Below are positions 25,834-34,242 of a stretch of DNA of 64,000 nt, in pieces; within the stretch, counting starts at the first letter, position 1, and each line of letters starts with the position of its first letter. Source of the DNA: Pseudorhodoplanes sp. (lineage in GTDB: Bacteria; Pseudomonadota; Alphaproteobacteria; Rhizobiales; Xanthobacteraceae); contig JABARS010000002.1 in assembly GCA_019187085.1 (NCBI GenBank), positions 62,001-126,000 of the forward strand, given 5' to 3'. The position numbers and the translations under genes are program-made. The notes under the pieces are model-generated. The model was not told where the DNA came from, searched no databases, and saw only the letters and a list, made by a program, of their open reading frames with translations.

Positions 25834-27003
25834 ATGTTGAACACGGATCGGGTGAGCGGCTCCCCTTTGCTCGGGGAGCCTGATTTTGTGGCGATCGAGC
25901 GCGGCATAGTGGAGTTTCGCGCGGCGCGTCCGGTCGCAATCACAGCCGGTCGAACGACGCTACTGGTCCTGCCGGTCGACGGACTGGACGACAGGCGCCT
26001 CGCTGCCTTTCGCGCTGCCGGCGGCAATGCGCAGCCCGTGCTGGTCCTTACCGCGCGGCGGGCGCAGACGCTCGGCATCGAGGCCGCCGGACCGGTGTCG
26101 CTGACATTGTCCGCAACCGACGATGCCGCCTCCATCCGCGCCGCGGCGACCGATGTGCGGATCGATCGCAGGTTTTCATGGGCGGCGTCCGTGCCGGCCG
26201 CGGCGGCGGCGCTGCCGCTCGCCAAGCTCGCGCATCGTTTGCCCGCCGCGCTCTGCGTCGAGATCGATGCGGGCGTGCCTGCCGCGTTCAATCCGCCGGT
26301 CGTGCATATCGGGACCGGCGCGATCGCACAGTTTCGCGAGCGGGCAATCCGCTCGCTGGCCGTTGCGAGCGAAGCATCCGTTCCGCTCAGCGGCGACATC
26401 CAGGCCCGCTTCGTTGTGTTCCGCGGCATGATGGGCGGCGAGCAGGCCGCGATCATCGTCAACGAGCCGGACTTCTCGAAGCCGATCACCGTGCGCCTGC
26501 ATTCGGCCTGCCTGACCGGCGACGTGTTCGGATCGCGCCGGTGCGACTGCGGCGACCAGCTCCGGCTTGCCATGAAACAGCTCGCGGCGGCCGGCGGCGG
26601 CATCGTTCTGTATCTCGATCAGGAAGGCCGCGGCGTCGGGCTTGCCAACAAGATGCGGACCTACCGGTTGCAGGACGGCGGTCTTGATACGGTCGATGCC
26701 AATATCGTGCTCGGCTTCGACGACGACGAACGCGACTATGGAATTGCCGGCCGCATGCTCGAAATGCTCGGCTGCCGGCAGGTCGTGCTGATGACCAACA
26801 ACCCGGCCAAGGTGGACGGCCTGTCCGATGCCGGCATCGAGATTACCGGTCGCATCCCGCTGCTGACGCCGATCAACGGCGACAATCGCCGCTACCTCGC
26901 GGCCAAGGCCATGCGCGCCGGCCACAGCCTCGATCATCTGTTCGATGCGCTGGCGGCAAGCGAGCCGACGATCGTGCCGGACGAGACCGAAGCGGCATCC
27001 TGA
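25834..27003 (+). CDS. GTP cyclohydrolase II with an extra N-terminal domain
   Basis: This 389-residue protein has a C-terminal RibA domain (about residues 185-375). The zinc cysteines lie at Cys226, Cys237 and Cys239 in 'CLTGDVFGSRRCDC', followed by 'LYLDQEGRGVGLANKMRTYRLQDGGLDTVDAN' with the catalytic signature intact. The first 175 residues are an extra domain opening 'VAIERGIVEFRAARPVAI', which recalls a worn RibB (DHBP synthase) domain but lacks its acidic active-site motifs as far as I can see. It would open the imidazole ring of GTP. The start ATG at 25834 was chosen because upstream codons show no family pattern. A cytochrome b561 gene follows after 68 bases. Confidence 0.85.
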   Translation: MLNTDRVSGSPLLGEPDFVAIERGIVEFRAARPVAITAGRTTLLVLPVDGLDDRRLAAFRAAGGNAQPVLVLTARRAQTLGIEAAGPVSLTLSATDDAASIRAAATDVRIDRRFSWAASVPAAAAALPLAKLAHRLPAALCVEIDAGVPAAFNPPVVHIGTGAIAQFRERAIRSLAVASEASVPLSGDIQARFVVFRGMMGGEQAAIIVNEPDFSKPITVRLHSACLTGDVFGSRRCDCGDQLRLAMKQLAAAGGGIVLYLDQEGRGVGLANKMRTYRLQDGGLDTVDANIVLGFDDDERDYGIAGRMLEMLGCRQVVLMTNNPAKVDGLSDAGIEITGRIPLLTPINGDNRRYLAAKAMRAGHSLDHLFDALAASEPTIVPDETEAAS

Positions 27004-27071
27004 GTTTTTCCGTATATAATGACGCCGGCTTTCCACGATCATGTTCGTGGGGCGAGCGAAGGGAGGCGAAG

Positions 27072-27620
27072 ATGGCGACGCTCCGTACTTCCGCTGACCC
27101 CGCCTATATGGTGACCGCCCGCACGCTGCACTGGATCACGGCGGCGCTCGTGCTGGTCATCATTCCGGCGGGCATCGCAATGGGCCTTGCGCCGCAGGGG
27201 CCGGCACAGGATTTTCTCTTCCATGTTCACCGCTCGTGCGGGGCGATCCTGATCCCGATCCTGCTGTTTCGCGTCTTCTACCGGCTCACGCACAAGCCGG
27301 CGCCGCTGCCGGACGACATCCCGGCGCTGCAGCGGTGCGCGGCCGAGCTTGTCCACTGGCTGCTCTATATTCTGCTGACGATCCAGCTTTTCCTCGGATG
27401 GATCGCGACCTCGGCCTATCGCGCGCCGATTCTCGTGTTCTGGACGTTCGAGCTGCCGCCGATCTGGCGCGAGGACCGTGCCTTCTCGGAACAGCTCTTT
27501 GTCTTCCACCGCCTGATCGGAATCACGATCGCCCTCCTCGTCTGCGTGCATATCGGGGCGGCGCTGTTTCATCACTTCGTGCGCCGCGATCGCGTGCTCT
27601 ATCGCATGCTGACCGGCTAG
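27072..27620 (+). CDS. Cytochrome b561 family membrane protein
   Basis: This 182-residue protein has four hydrophobic helices with histidines at the right places: 'TARTLHWITAALVLVIIP', 'FHVHRSCGAILIPILLFRVFYRL', 'VHWLLYILLTIQLFLGWIA' and 'VFHRLIGITIALLVCVHIGAALFHH'. This is the bacterial CybB type, which binds two haem b groups and moves electrons between quinol and periplasmic or cytosolic acceptors. A GGGAGGCGA ribosome-binding site precedes ATG 27072. It sits between the GTP cyclohydrolase and the creatininase gene in one rightward run, so it may supply electrons to that pathway; this is inferred from position only. Confidence 0.85.
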   Translation: MATLRTSADPAYMVTARTLHWITAALVLVIIPAGIAMGLAPQGPAQDFLFHVHRSCGAILIPILLFRVFYRLTHKPAPLPDDIPALQRCAAELVHWLLYILLTIQLFLGWIATSAYRAPILVFWTFELPPIWREDRAFSEQLFVFHRLIGITIALLVCVHIGAALFHHFVRRDRVLYRMLTG

Positions 27621-27651
27621 CAGTCGGGGCGGCGCGGGGCCTGAACGATAC

Positions 27652-28428
27652 ATGACCGACCGCAATGATGACCGTGCCTTCGGCGCGCTGGCGTTTCAGG
27701 ACGTGACGGAAAAGATCGGGCGCGGCGCGGTATTGTGCCTGCCGCTCGGGGCGACCGAGCAGCACGGCCCGCACCTGCCGCTGAACACGGATGCGATCAT
27801 CGCCGAGCATGTCGTGCGCGAGATCGTGGCGCGATACGGGGCCGAGTTCGATCTCTGGCGCCTGCCGCTGCTGCCGGTCGGCCTGTCGCGCGAGCACGGC
27901 TGGGCCGCCGGCACGCTGACGCTGAACGTGCGGACCTTCGCCGCGCTCCTGCGCGACATGGCCGCGAGCCTCGTGCGCGCCTGCGCCGCGCGCAATCTTG
28001 CCGTCGTCAACGGCCATGGCGGCAACCGCGGCATCCTCGAAGCGTTGATCTACGAGTTGCAGGACGAGTTCGGCCTCAATCTGTGCGTCGTCCATCCGCT
28101 CGCTTTGTCAGGCATGGAGCAGGAGTGCGCGTTTCCCGACATCCATGGCGGTCTGATCGAGACCTCGCTGATGCTGCTGTTCGCGCCGCATCTGGTGCGC
28201 GCCGACCGCATTCCCGCCGCGGGCGGCGACAGGCAGGCGATCGGCGCGCTCATTCTCGACCGCGGCGTGAGCTGGCCGTGGAGCTCCGGCGATCCGGCGC
28301 TGGCCGAACGCGGCGTGACCGGCGAGGCGCAACGCGCGTCGGCGGAGATCGGCCGGCGCGTGATCGAACGCCTGCTTGAGAATGTGCGCCCCGTTCTGCA
28401 GCAATTGCGGGCTCGCGAGACGCGCTGA
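27652..28428 (+). CDS. Creatininase-fold amidohydrolase
   Basis: This 258-residue member of the creatininase family shows the metal site 'LPLGATEQHGPHLPLNTDAIIAE' (E, H and D ligands near residues 35-55), 'LAVVNGHGGNRGILEALIYEL' and 'DIHGGLIETSLMLLFAP'. The family includes creatinine amidohydrolase, MftE peptidases and the archaeal formamide hydrolase ArfB, which follows GTP ring opening in F420 and riboflavin synthesis. Its place 31 bases after b561, downstream of a GTP cyclohydrolase II and upstream of another GCHII-type protein (Urc1), makes an amide- or formamide-hydrolysing role in one of those two pathways likely. The exact substrate is unknown. Confidence 0.8.
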   Translation: MTDRNDDRAFGALAFQDVTEKIGRGAVLCLPLGATEQHGPHLPLNTDAIIAEHVVREIVARYGAEFDLWRLPLLPVGLSREHGWAAGTLTLNVRTFAALLRDMAASLVRACAARNLAVVNGHGGNRGILEALIYELQDEFGLNLCVVHPLALSGMEQECAFPDIHGGLIETSLMLLFAPHLVRADRIPAAGGDRQAIGALILDRGVSWPWSSGDPALAERGVTGEAQRASAEIGRRVIERLLENVRPVLQQLRARETR

Positions 28429-28549
28429 CGCCGCGATATCCGCTGCCGGCGGGCCCCATTGTACCGGCGCACCGACATCACATATGATTAATCTTTGAAG
28501 CACTCGGCCGGTCCGCCGGAGAGGGCTTTTTGCTTTTGTGGGGCAAGCG

Positions 28550-29806
28550 ATGTCCACGAACAGGGACGGCCATATCCGGCTGACCTCCCATCCCGGCAGT
28601 CGTCCGGTCGCGCGCTTTCCAGTGTGCTGGGGTGCGGCAAGCGCGCGCGAACGCGGCCCGGTGATCGGCACGGTGTCGGCGGGCGCCGACCGCAATGCCA
28701 TCGGCGCGCATGGCGGCGCCTACGCGCTCTATCGCGCGCTCGCGATTTCCTCCGGCGCGCTCAGCCCGATGGCGAGGCCCGACCTGAGCGACACCGCGCC
28801 GGTCGTGGACATCGGGCCGTTCCCGCAATGGAGCGAGCCGAAGCTGATCGTCTCGCTCGATCCCTGGGGCCATCGCGTGACGGACGACTTTGCCGGCGAG
28901 ATTGCCGGGGGCCTCGACATCCGCCCGACCATCGCCGTCACCAAGGCGCGCCTGACGCTGCCCGATCTCGAGCAGCTCATTGCGCGCAAGCTGCTTACGG
29001 TCGACGGATGCATCGTGCGTGCGTCCGGCGACGTCGCGGTGACCAAGGCGGCGATCGACCCGGTCTGGCATCTGCCGGGTATCGCCGAACGCTTCGGGGT
29101 GAGCGAGAGCCGGCTGCGCCGCACGCTGTTCGAGGAGACCGGCGGCATGTATCCGGAGCTCGTCACCCGTCCGGACCTTTCGCTGTTCCTGCCGCCGATC
29201 GGCGGTATCACGCTTTACATCTTCGGCGACCCCGCCGCGGTGCCCGACCCGCGCCGCACGCTCGCCTGCCGCGTGCACGACGAGTGCAACGGCTCGGACG
29301 TGTTCGGTTCCGACATCTGCACCTGCCGTCCCTATCTCGTCCACGGCATCGTCGAATGCATCAGGGAGGCGCAGAAGGGCGGCGCCGGCCTCATCGTCTA
29401 CAACCGCAAGGAAGGCCGCGCGCTCGGCGAGGTCACGAAATTCCTCGTCTATAATGCGCGCAAGCGTCAGGCCGGCGGCGACCAGGCCGCGACCTATTTC
29501 GAGCGCACCGAATGCGTGGCGGGGGTGCAGGACGCGCGCTTCCAGCAGCTCATGCCCGACGTGCTGCACTGGCTCGGCATCCGCCGGATCGACCGCTTCA
29601 TCTCCATGTCGAACATGAAATACGACGCCATCGTCGGTTCCGGAATCGATATCGGCGAGCGCGTACCGATCCCCGACGCGCTCGTGCCGGACGACGCGAA
29701 AGTGGAGATCGAGGCGAAGAAGGCCGCCGGCTATTTCGCCCCCGGAAAAGGCCCGAGCGAGGAAGACCTCAAGACGATCGTCGGGCGCAAGATCGAAGAG
29801 TTCTGA
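28550..29806 (+). CDS. Urc1-type GTP cyclohydrolase II-like protein of uracil catabolism
   Basis: This 418-residue protein pairs an N-terminal domain (about residues 1-185) typical of Urc1 proteins with a GTP cyclohydrolase II-like C-terminal domain. The zinc cysteines are kept at the same spacing as in RibA (Cys246, Cys257, Cys259 in 'CNGSDVFGSDICTC'), but the surroundings differ: RCDCG becomes ICTCR and the signature reads 'YNRKEGRALGEVTKFLVYNARKRQ'. In the URC route, first defined in the yeast Lachancea kluyveri, Urc1 is needed to open the uracil ring of a uridine-derived intermediate. It is followed by urc4 and urc6 homologues. The start ATG 28550 is preferred to an in-frame GTG 12 bases upstream. 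Confidence 0.88.
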   Translation: MSTNRDGHIRLTSHPGSRPVARFPVCWGAASARERGPVIGTVSAGADRNAIGAHGGAYALYRALAISSGALSPMARPDLSDTAPVVDIGPFPQWSEPKLIVSLDPWGHRVTDDFAGEIAGGLDIRPTIAVTKARLTLPDLEQLIARKLLTVDGCIVRASGDVAVTKAAIDPVWHLPGIAERFGVSESRLRRTLFEETGGMYPELVTRPDLSLFLPPIGGITLYIFGDPAAVPDPRRTLACRVHDECNGSDVFGSDICTCRPYLVHGIVECIREAQKGGAGLIVYNRKEGRALGEVTKFLVYNARKRQAGGDQAATYFERTECVAGVQDARFQQLMPDVLHWLGIRRIDRFISMSNMKYDAIVGSGIDIGERVPIPDALVPDDAKVEIEAKKAAGYFAPGKGPSEEDLKTIVGRKIEEF

Positions 29807-31056
29807 CCATCGCGACGTCCGTATCGATCTCGAACCCGCAAGCCGCCGCGCTGTCGCTCCTGACGGCGGCCGCCGTGCGCGAGCGCACGCACGAAATTCT
29901 GCAGGCCGGGCTGAACGGTGCGCTGGAACATTTCGCCGTCGATCCCGATCGGTTACCCGCGGTGGCTGATTTCGTCGCCGGCGTCATCCGCGACAAGTAC
30001 CCCGATCTTAAGGTACCGCTGCATGCGCGCTGGCGGCATTTTGTACATGGCGGAGAGGATTTGTGGGCGCGCATCGCGTCCATGCGATCCTGGCCGGATG
30101 CGGCTGCGAAGGCGCGCTCAGCGTTCGATCTCGCAATCGTTTCGGTTCTGCTCGATGCCGGCGCCGGTCCCGCCTGGCGCTATCGCGATGCGATAACGGG
30201 CGCGAGCGCCGGCCGCTCGGAGGGGCTTGCGCTGGCGAGTCTGCGCATGTTCGAAGCCGGCGTCTTCTCCGCCGATCCGCGCGACCCGTTGCGCGCCGAT
30301 GCCGCGCGGCTGATGCAACTGAGCGAGAGCGACCTGGCGGCCGGCTTTCAGGCGAGTGCCGACAATGCACTGGACGGATTGGCCGGCCGCGCCGACCTGC
30401 TCGTGCGTCTCGGGCGCGTCGTCGCGGAACGTGCGGATGTCTTCGCGCTTGCAGACGCAGCGCGACCCGGTGGCCTTTTCGATCATCTTGCGGCGCCGGG
30501 CGATCCCGTGGCGGCGCCCGCCATCCTGTATGCGCTTCTGCTACATCTCGGTGCGATCTGGCCGGCGCGCCTGACGCTCGACGGCGTTGTGCTCGGCGAC
30601 ACCTGGCGGCATCCGGCGATCAGGCGGGCGGATGTCACCGACGGTTTCGTCCCGTTCCACAAATTATCGCAATGGCTCGCCTATTCGCTCATCGAGCCGC
30701 TGCGGGACGCGGGGCTGTCGGTGAGCGATGTCGACGGCCTGACCGGGCTTGCCGAATATCGCAACGGCGGACTGTTCGTCGATCTGGGTGCGATCGCGTT
30801 GCGCGATCCGGCGCAGATGCAGCGCGCGCATGCGATCGATTCGACGCTGGTCGTGGAGTGGCGCGCGCTGACGGTCGCGCTGCTCGACGTGCTCGCCCCG
30901 CTGGTGCGCACCATGCTCGGGGTCGATGCGGCGAGGTTTCCGCTCGGCTGCGTACTGGAAGGCGGCACCTGGGCGGCGGGACGCAAGATCGCGCAAGCGT
31001 TGCGTACGGACGGGCGTCCGCCGTTCGCGGTCGTCAGCGACGGGACGGTGTTCTAG
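29803..31056 (+). CDS. Urc4 (DUF1688) uracil catabolism protein
   Basis: This 417-residue DUF1688 protein has the conserved opening '[15 protein letters not shown]', '[14 protein letters not shown]' near residue 70, '[26 protein letters not shown]' and a C-terminal '[18 protein letters not shown]'. Yeast urc4 mutants accumulate ribosylurea, so Urc4 is thought to act on that intermediate and free urea. No ATG, GTG or TTG lies where the family begins. The best start is CTG 29803, overlapping the urc1 stop as CTGA with GAAGAG just upstream; the next candidate, GTG 29875, would cut into conserved sequence. Coupling to urc1 is therefore likely. Confidence 0.85.
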   Translation: MTIATSVSISNPQAAALSLLTAAAVRERTHEILQAGLNGALEHFAVDPDRLPAVADFVAGVIRDKYPDLKVPLHARWRHFVHGGEDLWARIASMRSWPDAAAKARSAFDLAIVSVLLDAGAGPAWRYRDAITGASAGRSEGLALASLRMFEAGVFSADPRDPLRADAARLMQLSESDLAAGFQASADNALDGLAGRADLLVRLGRVVAERADVFALADAARPGGLFDHLAAPGDPVAAPAILYALLLHLGAIWPARLTLDGVVLGDTWRHPAIRRADVTDGFVPFHKLSQWLAYSLIEPLRDAGLSVSDVDGLTGLAEYRNGGLFVDLGAIALRDPAQMQRAHAIDSTLVVEWRALTVALLDVLAPLVRTMLGVDAARFPLGCVLEGGTWAAGRKIAQALRTDGRPPFAVVSDGTVF

Positions 31057-31085
31057 CGGAGCGATATTTCAGCGGAGTCACGGCC

Positions 31086-31715
31086 ATGCAAGGTGTCACC
31101 ATCGTCGATCATCCGCTCGTGCAGCACAAGCTGACGCTGCTGCGGGAGAAAAGCCGCTCGACCAAGAGCTTCCGGCAGCTCTTCAGCGAGATCGGGATGC
31201 TGCTCTGCTACGAGGTCACGCGCGATCTGCCGCTCGTGCCGGCCGAGATCGAGACGCCGCTCGCGCGCATGCAGTCGCCGGTGCTGGCCGGCAAGAAGCT
31301 CGTACTCGCGCCGATCGTGCGCGCCGGGATGGGATTCCTCGACGGGATGCTGTCGCTCGTGCCCTCGGCGCGGGTGGCGCATATCGGGCTTTACCGTGAG
31401 CCGCGCACTCTTGTCGCGGTGGAATATTTCTTCAAAGCGCCCGACGACATCGCCGAGCGGCTGGTGCTGGTGCTGCACCCGATGCTGGCGACGGGAAACT
31501 CGGCGGTGGCGGCGGTCGATCGATTGAAGGAAAGCGGAGCGAAAACGATCCGTATCGTGTGCCTGCTGGCGACGTCGCGGGGAATCGAGAAGCTGCGCGC
31601 GCACCATCCCGACGTGCATGTCTGGACCGCCGCCATTGATCCCGAACTCGACGCGCAGGGCTATATCGTGCCCGGCGTCGGCGACGTCGGCGACCGGATG
31701 TACGGCACGAAATAG
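31086..31715 (+). CDS. Uracil phosphoribosyltransferase of the URC type (Urc6)
   Basis: This 209-residue enzyme matches uracil phosphoribosyltransferases: '[38 protein letters not shown]' at the N-terminus, '[16 protein letters not shown]', the PRPP loop and the uracil-binding end '[16 protein letters not shown]'. It converts uracil and PRPP to UMP, the entry step of the URC pathway. The PRPP signature is altered: the first acidic residue of DPMLATGGS is His131 (HPMLATGNS). It follows urc4 by 29 bases. Its end lies two bases from the end of the convergent aminotransferase gene. Confidence 0.88.
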   Translation: MQGVTIVDHPLVQHKLTLLREKSRSTKSFRQLFSEIGMLLCYEVTRDLPLVPAEIETPLARMQSPVLAGKKLVLAPIVRAGMGFLDGMLSLVPSARVAHIGLYREPRTLVAVEYFFKAPDDIAERLVLVLHPMLATGNSAVAAVDRLKESGAKTIRIVCLLATSRGIEKLRAHHPDVHVWTAAIDPELDAQGYIVPGVGDVGDRMYGTK

Positions 31716-31717
31716 GA

Positions 31718-33046
31718 TCAGGACGCCGCGATCGCGGCATCCACCGCCGCGCCGAGGCGTTCGACGATCGTTGCGATCTCGTCGGGCGTGACGATGAAAG
31801 GCGGCGCCAGCAGCACGTGGTCGCCGTGCCGGCCGTCGATCGTGCCGCCCATCGGATAGACGATCAGTCCGCGCGCCATGGCTTCGGTCTTGATACGCGC
31901 ATGCAGCTTCTTCGCCGGATCGAACGGCTGCTTCGAGGCGCGGTCGGACACGAGCTCGATCGCCTGGAACAGTCCGCGGCCGCGGATGTCCCCGACATGG
32001 CGGTGGTTGCCGAAACGCTCGGTCAGCGCGTCGACAAGCACGCTGCCCATCGCCCTGACATTGTCGAGCAGCTTCTCGTCGCGGATCGTCTTCTGCACGG
32101 CGAGCGCGGCCGCGCACGCCAGGGGATGCCCGATATAGGTATGGCCGTGATAGAAGGTGCCGCTGCCGGCCTCGAACGCGCGATAGATCCTGTCGCTGCA
32201 GATCGTGGCGCCGATCGGCTGGTAGCCACCGCCGAGACCCTTGGCGATGGCCACGATGTCGGGCGCGATGCCCTCCTGCTCGAAGGCGTAGAGCGTGCCG
32301 GTGCGTCCCATGCCGCACATCACTTCGTCCAGGATCAGCAGCACGCCGTAGCGGTCGCAGATTTCGCGAATGCGCCTGAAATAGCCCGGCGAAGCCGCGA
32401 CCGCGCCGGTGGTGGCGCCGACCACGGTCTCGGCGATGAAGGCAATGACGGTGTCGGGGCCGACGCGCAGCAATTCCGCTTCGAGCGCATCGGCGGCGCG
32501 CCGCGCATAGGCGTCCTCGCTTTCGCCGTCCTGCCGGAACCGGTAGGCGAAACACGGATCGATCAGCGAGACATCCATCAGCATCGGCTGATAGGGCTCG
32601 CGCCGCCACATATTGCCGCCGACCGCGAGCGCGCCGAGCGTGTTGCCGTGATAGCTCTGCCGCCGCGAGATGAAACGCGTGCGCTGCGGCTGACCGGTTT
32701 CGAGGAAATACTGGCGCGCCATCTTCAGCGCCGCCTCGATCGCTTCCGAGCCGCCGCTGACGAAATAGACATGGCCGAAATCCGGCGGCAGCGCGTCGAC
32801 CAGCAGGCCGGCCAGTTGCTCCGCCGGCTCCGAGGTGAAGAACGCCGTGTGCGCGAAGGCGAGCTTCTGCGCCTGCGCGACGATCGCGGCGGTGACGGCC
32901 GGATGGCCGTGGCCGAGACATGACACCGCCGCGCCGCCGGAGGCATCGAGATAGCGGCGGCCCTCACGGTCGATCAGCCAGACGCCCTCGCCGGCGACCG
33001 CGACGGGCAATTGCTTGTTTCTGGTGCGGTGGAATATTCGGCTCAT
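31718..33046 (-). CDS. Class III (omega) PLP aminotransferase
   Basis: This 442-residue aminotransferase has the class III pattern: 'YLDASGGAAVSCLGHGHPAV', 'FVSGGSEAIEAALKMARQYF', 'YGVLLILDEVMCGMGRTG' with the PLP-contacting aspartate, and 'PDIVAIAKGLGGGYQPIGATI' holding the PLP lysine. Substrates of this group include beta-alanine, gamma-aminobutyrate, putrescine and taurine. Beside the URC genes a beta-alanine/malonate-semialdehyde role is attractive, because the uracil C3 fragment leaves as a three-carbon compound, but this is only inferred. The start ATG 33046 was chosen over one 57 bases upstream because conserved 'FHRTRNKQLPVAVAGEG' begins right after it. Confidence 0.85.
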   Translation of the reverse strand: MSRIFHRTRNKQLPVAVAGEGVWLIDREGRRYLDASGGAAVSCLGHGHPAVTAAIVAQAQKLAFAHTAFFTSEPAEQLAGLLVDALPPDFGHVYFVSGGSEAIEAALKMARQYFLETGQPQRTRFISRRQSYHGNTLGALAVGGNMWRREPYQPMLMDVSLIDPCFAYRFRQDGESEDAYARRAADALEAELLRVGPDTVIAFIAETVVGATTGAVAASPGYFRRIREICDRYGVLLILDEVMCGMGRTGTLYAFEQEGIAPDIVAIAKGLGGGYQPIGATICSDRIYRAFEAGSGTFYHGHTYIGHPLACAAALAVQKTIRDEKLLDNVRAMGSVLVDALTERFGNHRHVGDIRGRGLFQAIELVSDRASKQPFDPAKKLHARIKTEAMARGLIVYPMGGTIDGRHGDHVLLAPPFIVTPDEIATIVERLGAAVDAAIAAS

Positions 33047-33189
33047 CGGCGGTTCCGCGCTGAATGACGGTTGTCGGATAGTCCCTTGTAGCCCCCCTGA
33101 CAATATTCGTATCGTGTCATTTCGTGAAACCGAGGCCCGCCGGCGTGCGTTGCGGCGGCGACCTGAAAGAAGGCGGAGGGAGATCTGTA

Positions 33190-34173
33190 ATGAATCACGT
33201 TACATTGAGCTGTCGTGCGGCGGGCTTTGCCGCCTTGCTCGCGGTTCCCGCTTTTGTGGCGACGCCCGCGGCGGCGCAGCAGAAATTCGTCACCATCGGA
33301 ACCGGCGGCGTCACCGGCGTGTATTACGCCGTCGGCGGCGCCGTCTGTCGGCTTCTCAACAAGGACCGCAAGGCGCACGGCATCCGCTGCTCGGTGGAAT
33401 CCACCGGCGGCTCGGCGTTCAACGTCAACACTATCCGCGCCGGCGAGCTCGATTTCGGCATGGCCCAGTCGGACGTGCAGTACCAGGCGCTGAAAGGCGA
33501 AGGCACGTTCAAGGACAAGGCGTACCCTGAATTGCGCGCGGTCTATTCGGTCCATCCGGAGCCGTTCACCGTGCTCGCCCGCAAGGAAGCCAACGTCGCC
33601 AAGTTCGAGGACTTCAAGGGCAAGCGCTTCAATGTCGGCAATCCCGGTTCCGGCACCCGCTCGTCCATGGAGCAGCTTCTGGGCGCGATGGGCTGGAAGC
33701 TCGGCGATTTCTCGCTCGCTTCGGAGCTGAAGGCGGACGAGCACGGTCCGGCGCTTTGCGACAACAAGATCGACGGCTTCTTCTACGCGGTCGGGCATCC
33801 GTCGGCCAACATCCAGGACCCAACCACGACCTGCGGCGCGAAGCTCGTCTCGCTGACGGGATCGGCGGTCGACAAGCTCGTCAAGGACTTCCCGTATTTC
33901 GCCAAGGCGACGATTCCGGGCGGCATGTATGCCAGCAACCCGCAGGCGACCGAGACCTACGGCGTGATGGCCACGCTCGTGACCTCGAACAAGACGCCTG
34001 ACGATGTCGTCTATGCGCTGGTGAAGGCGACGTTCGACAATTTCGATGAGTTCAAGAAACTGCATCCGGCATTCGCCAATCTCGATCCGGCCAGGATGGT
34101 GACGAACGGCAATTCGGCGCCGCTGCATCCGGGAGCCGCGAAATACTACAAGGAAAAAGGCTGGCTGAAGTAA
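33190..34173 (+). CDS. TAXI family TRAP transporter substrate-binding protein
   Basis: This 327-residue protein has a Sec signal peptide (about 30 residues ending ATPAAA-QQ), then '[25 protein letters not shown]', the TAXI opening, '[27 protein letters not shown]' and '[21 protein letters not shown]'. It captures a small organic anion in the periplasm and delivers it to the fused TRAP permease encoded next. ATG 33190 follows a strong GGAGGGAGA ribosome-binding site. A 22-base imperfect inverted repeat, TGACA...TGTCA at 33098-33119, lies in the divergent promoter it shares with the aminotransferase gene. Confidence 0.9.
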   Translation: MNHVTLSCRAAGFAALLAVPAFVATPAAAQQKFVTIGTGGVTGVYYAVGGAVCRLLNKDRKAHGIRCSVESTGGSAFNVNTIRAGELDFGMAQSDVQYQALKGEGTFKDKAYPELRAVYSVHPEPFTVLARKEANVAKFEDFKGKRFNVGNPGSGTRSSMEQLLGAMGWKLGDFSLASELKADEHGPALCDNKIDGFFYAVGHPSANIQDPTTTCGAKLVSLTGSAVDKLVKDFPYFAKATIPGGMYASNPQATETYGVMATLVTSNKTPDDVVYALVKATFDNFDEFKKLHPAFANLDPARMVTNGNSAPLHPGAAKYYKEKGWLK

Positions 34174-34188
34174 CAGCCAGACTGTCGG

Positions 34189-34217
34189 GGCCGCGGAGAC
34201 CGCTCCGCGGCCTTTTT
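34189..34217 (+). terminator. Intrinsic terminator or attenuator between binding protein and permease
   Basis: A perfect 10-base stem, GGCCGCGGAG paired with CTCCGCGGCC, closes a 4-base loop (ACCG) and is followed by five T bases. It lies 16 bases after the binding-protein stop and 26 bases before the permease start. It would cut most transcripts, so the binding protein is made in excess over the permease. Confidence 0.8.
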
Positions 34218-34242
34218 CCTTCGAATGCAGGAGGGGCGGGGC

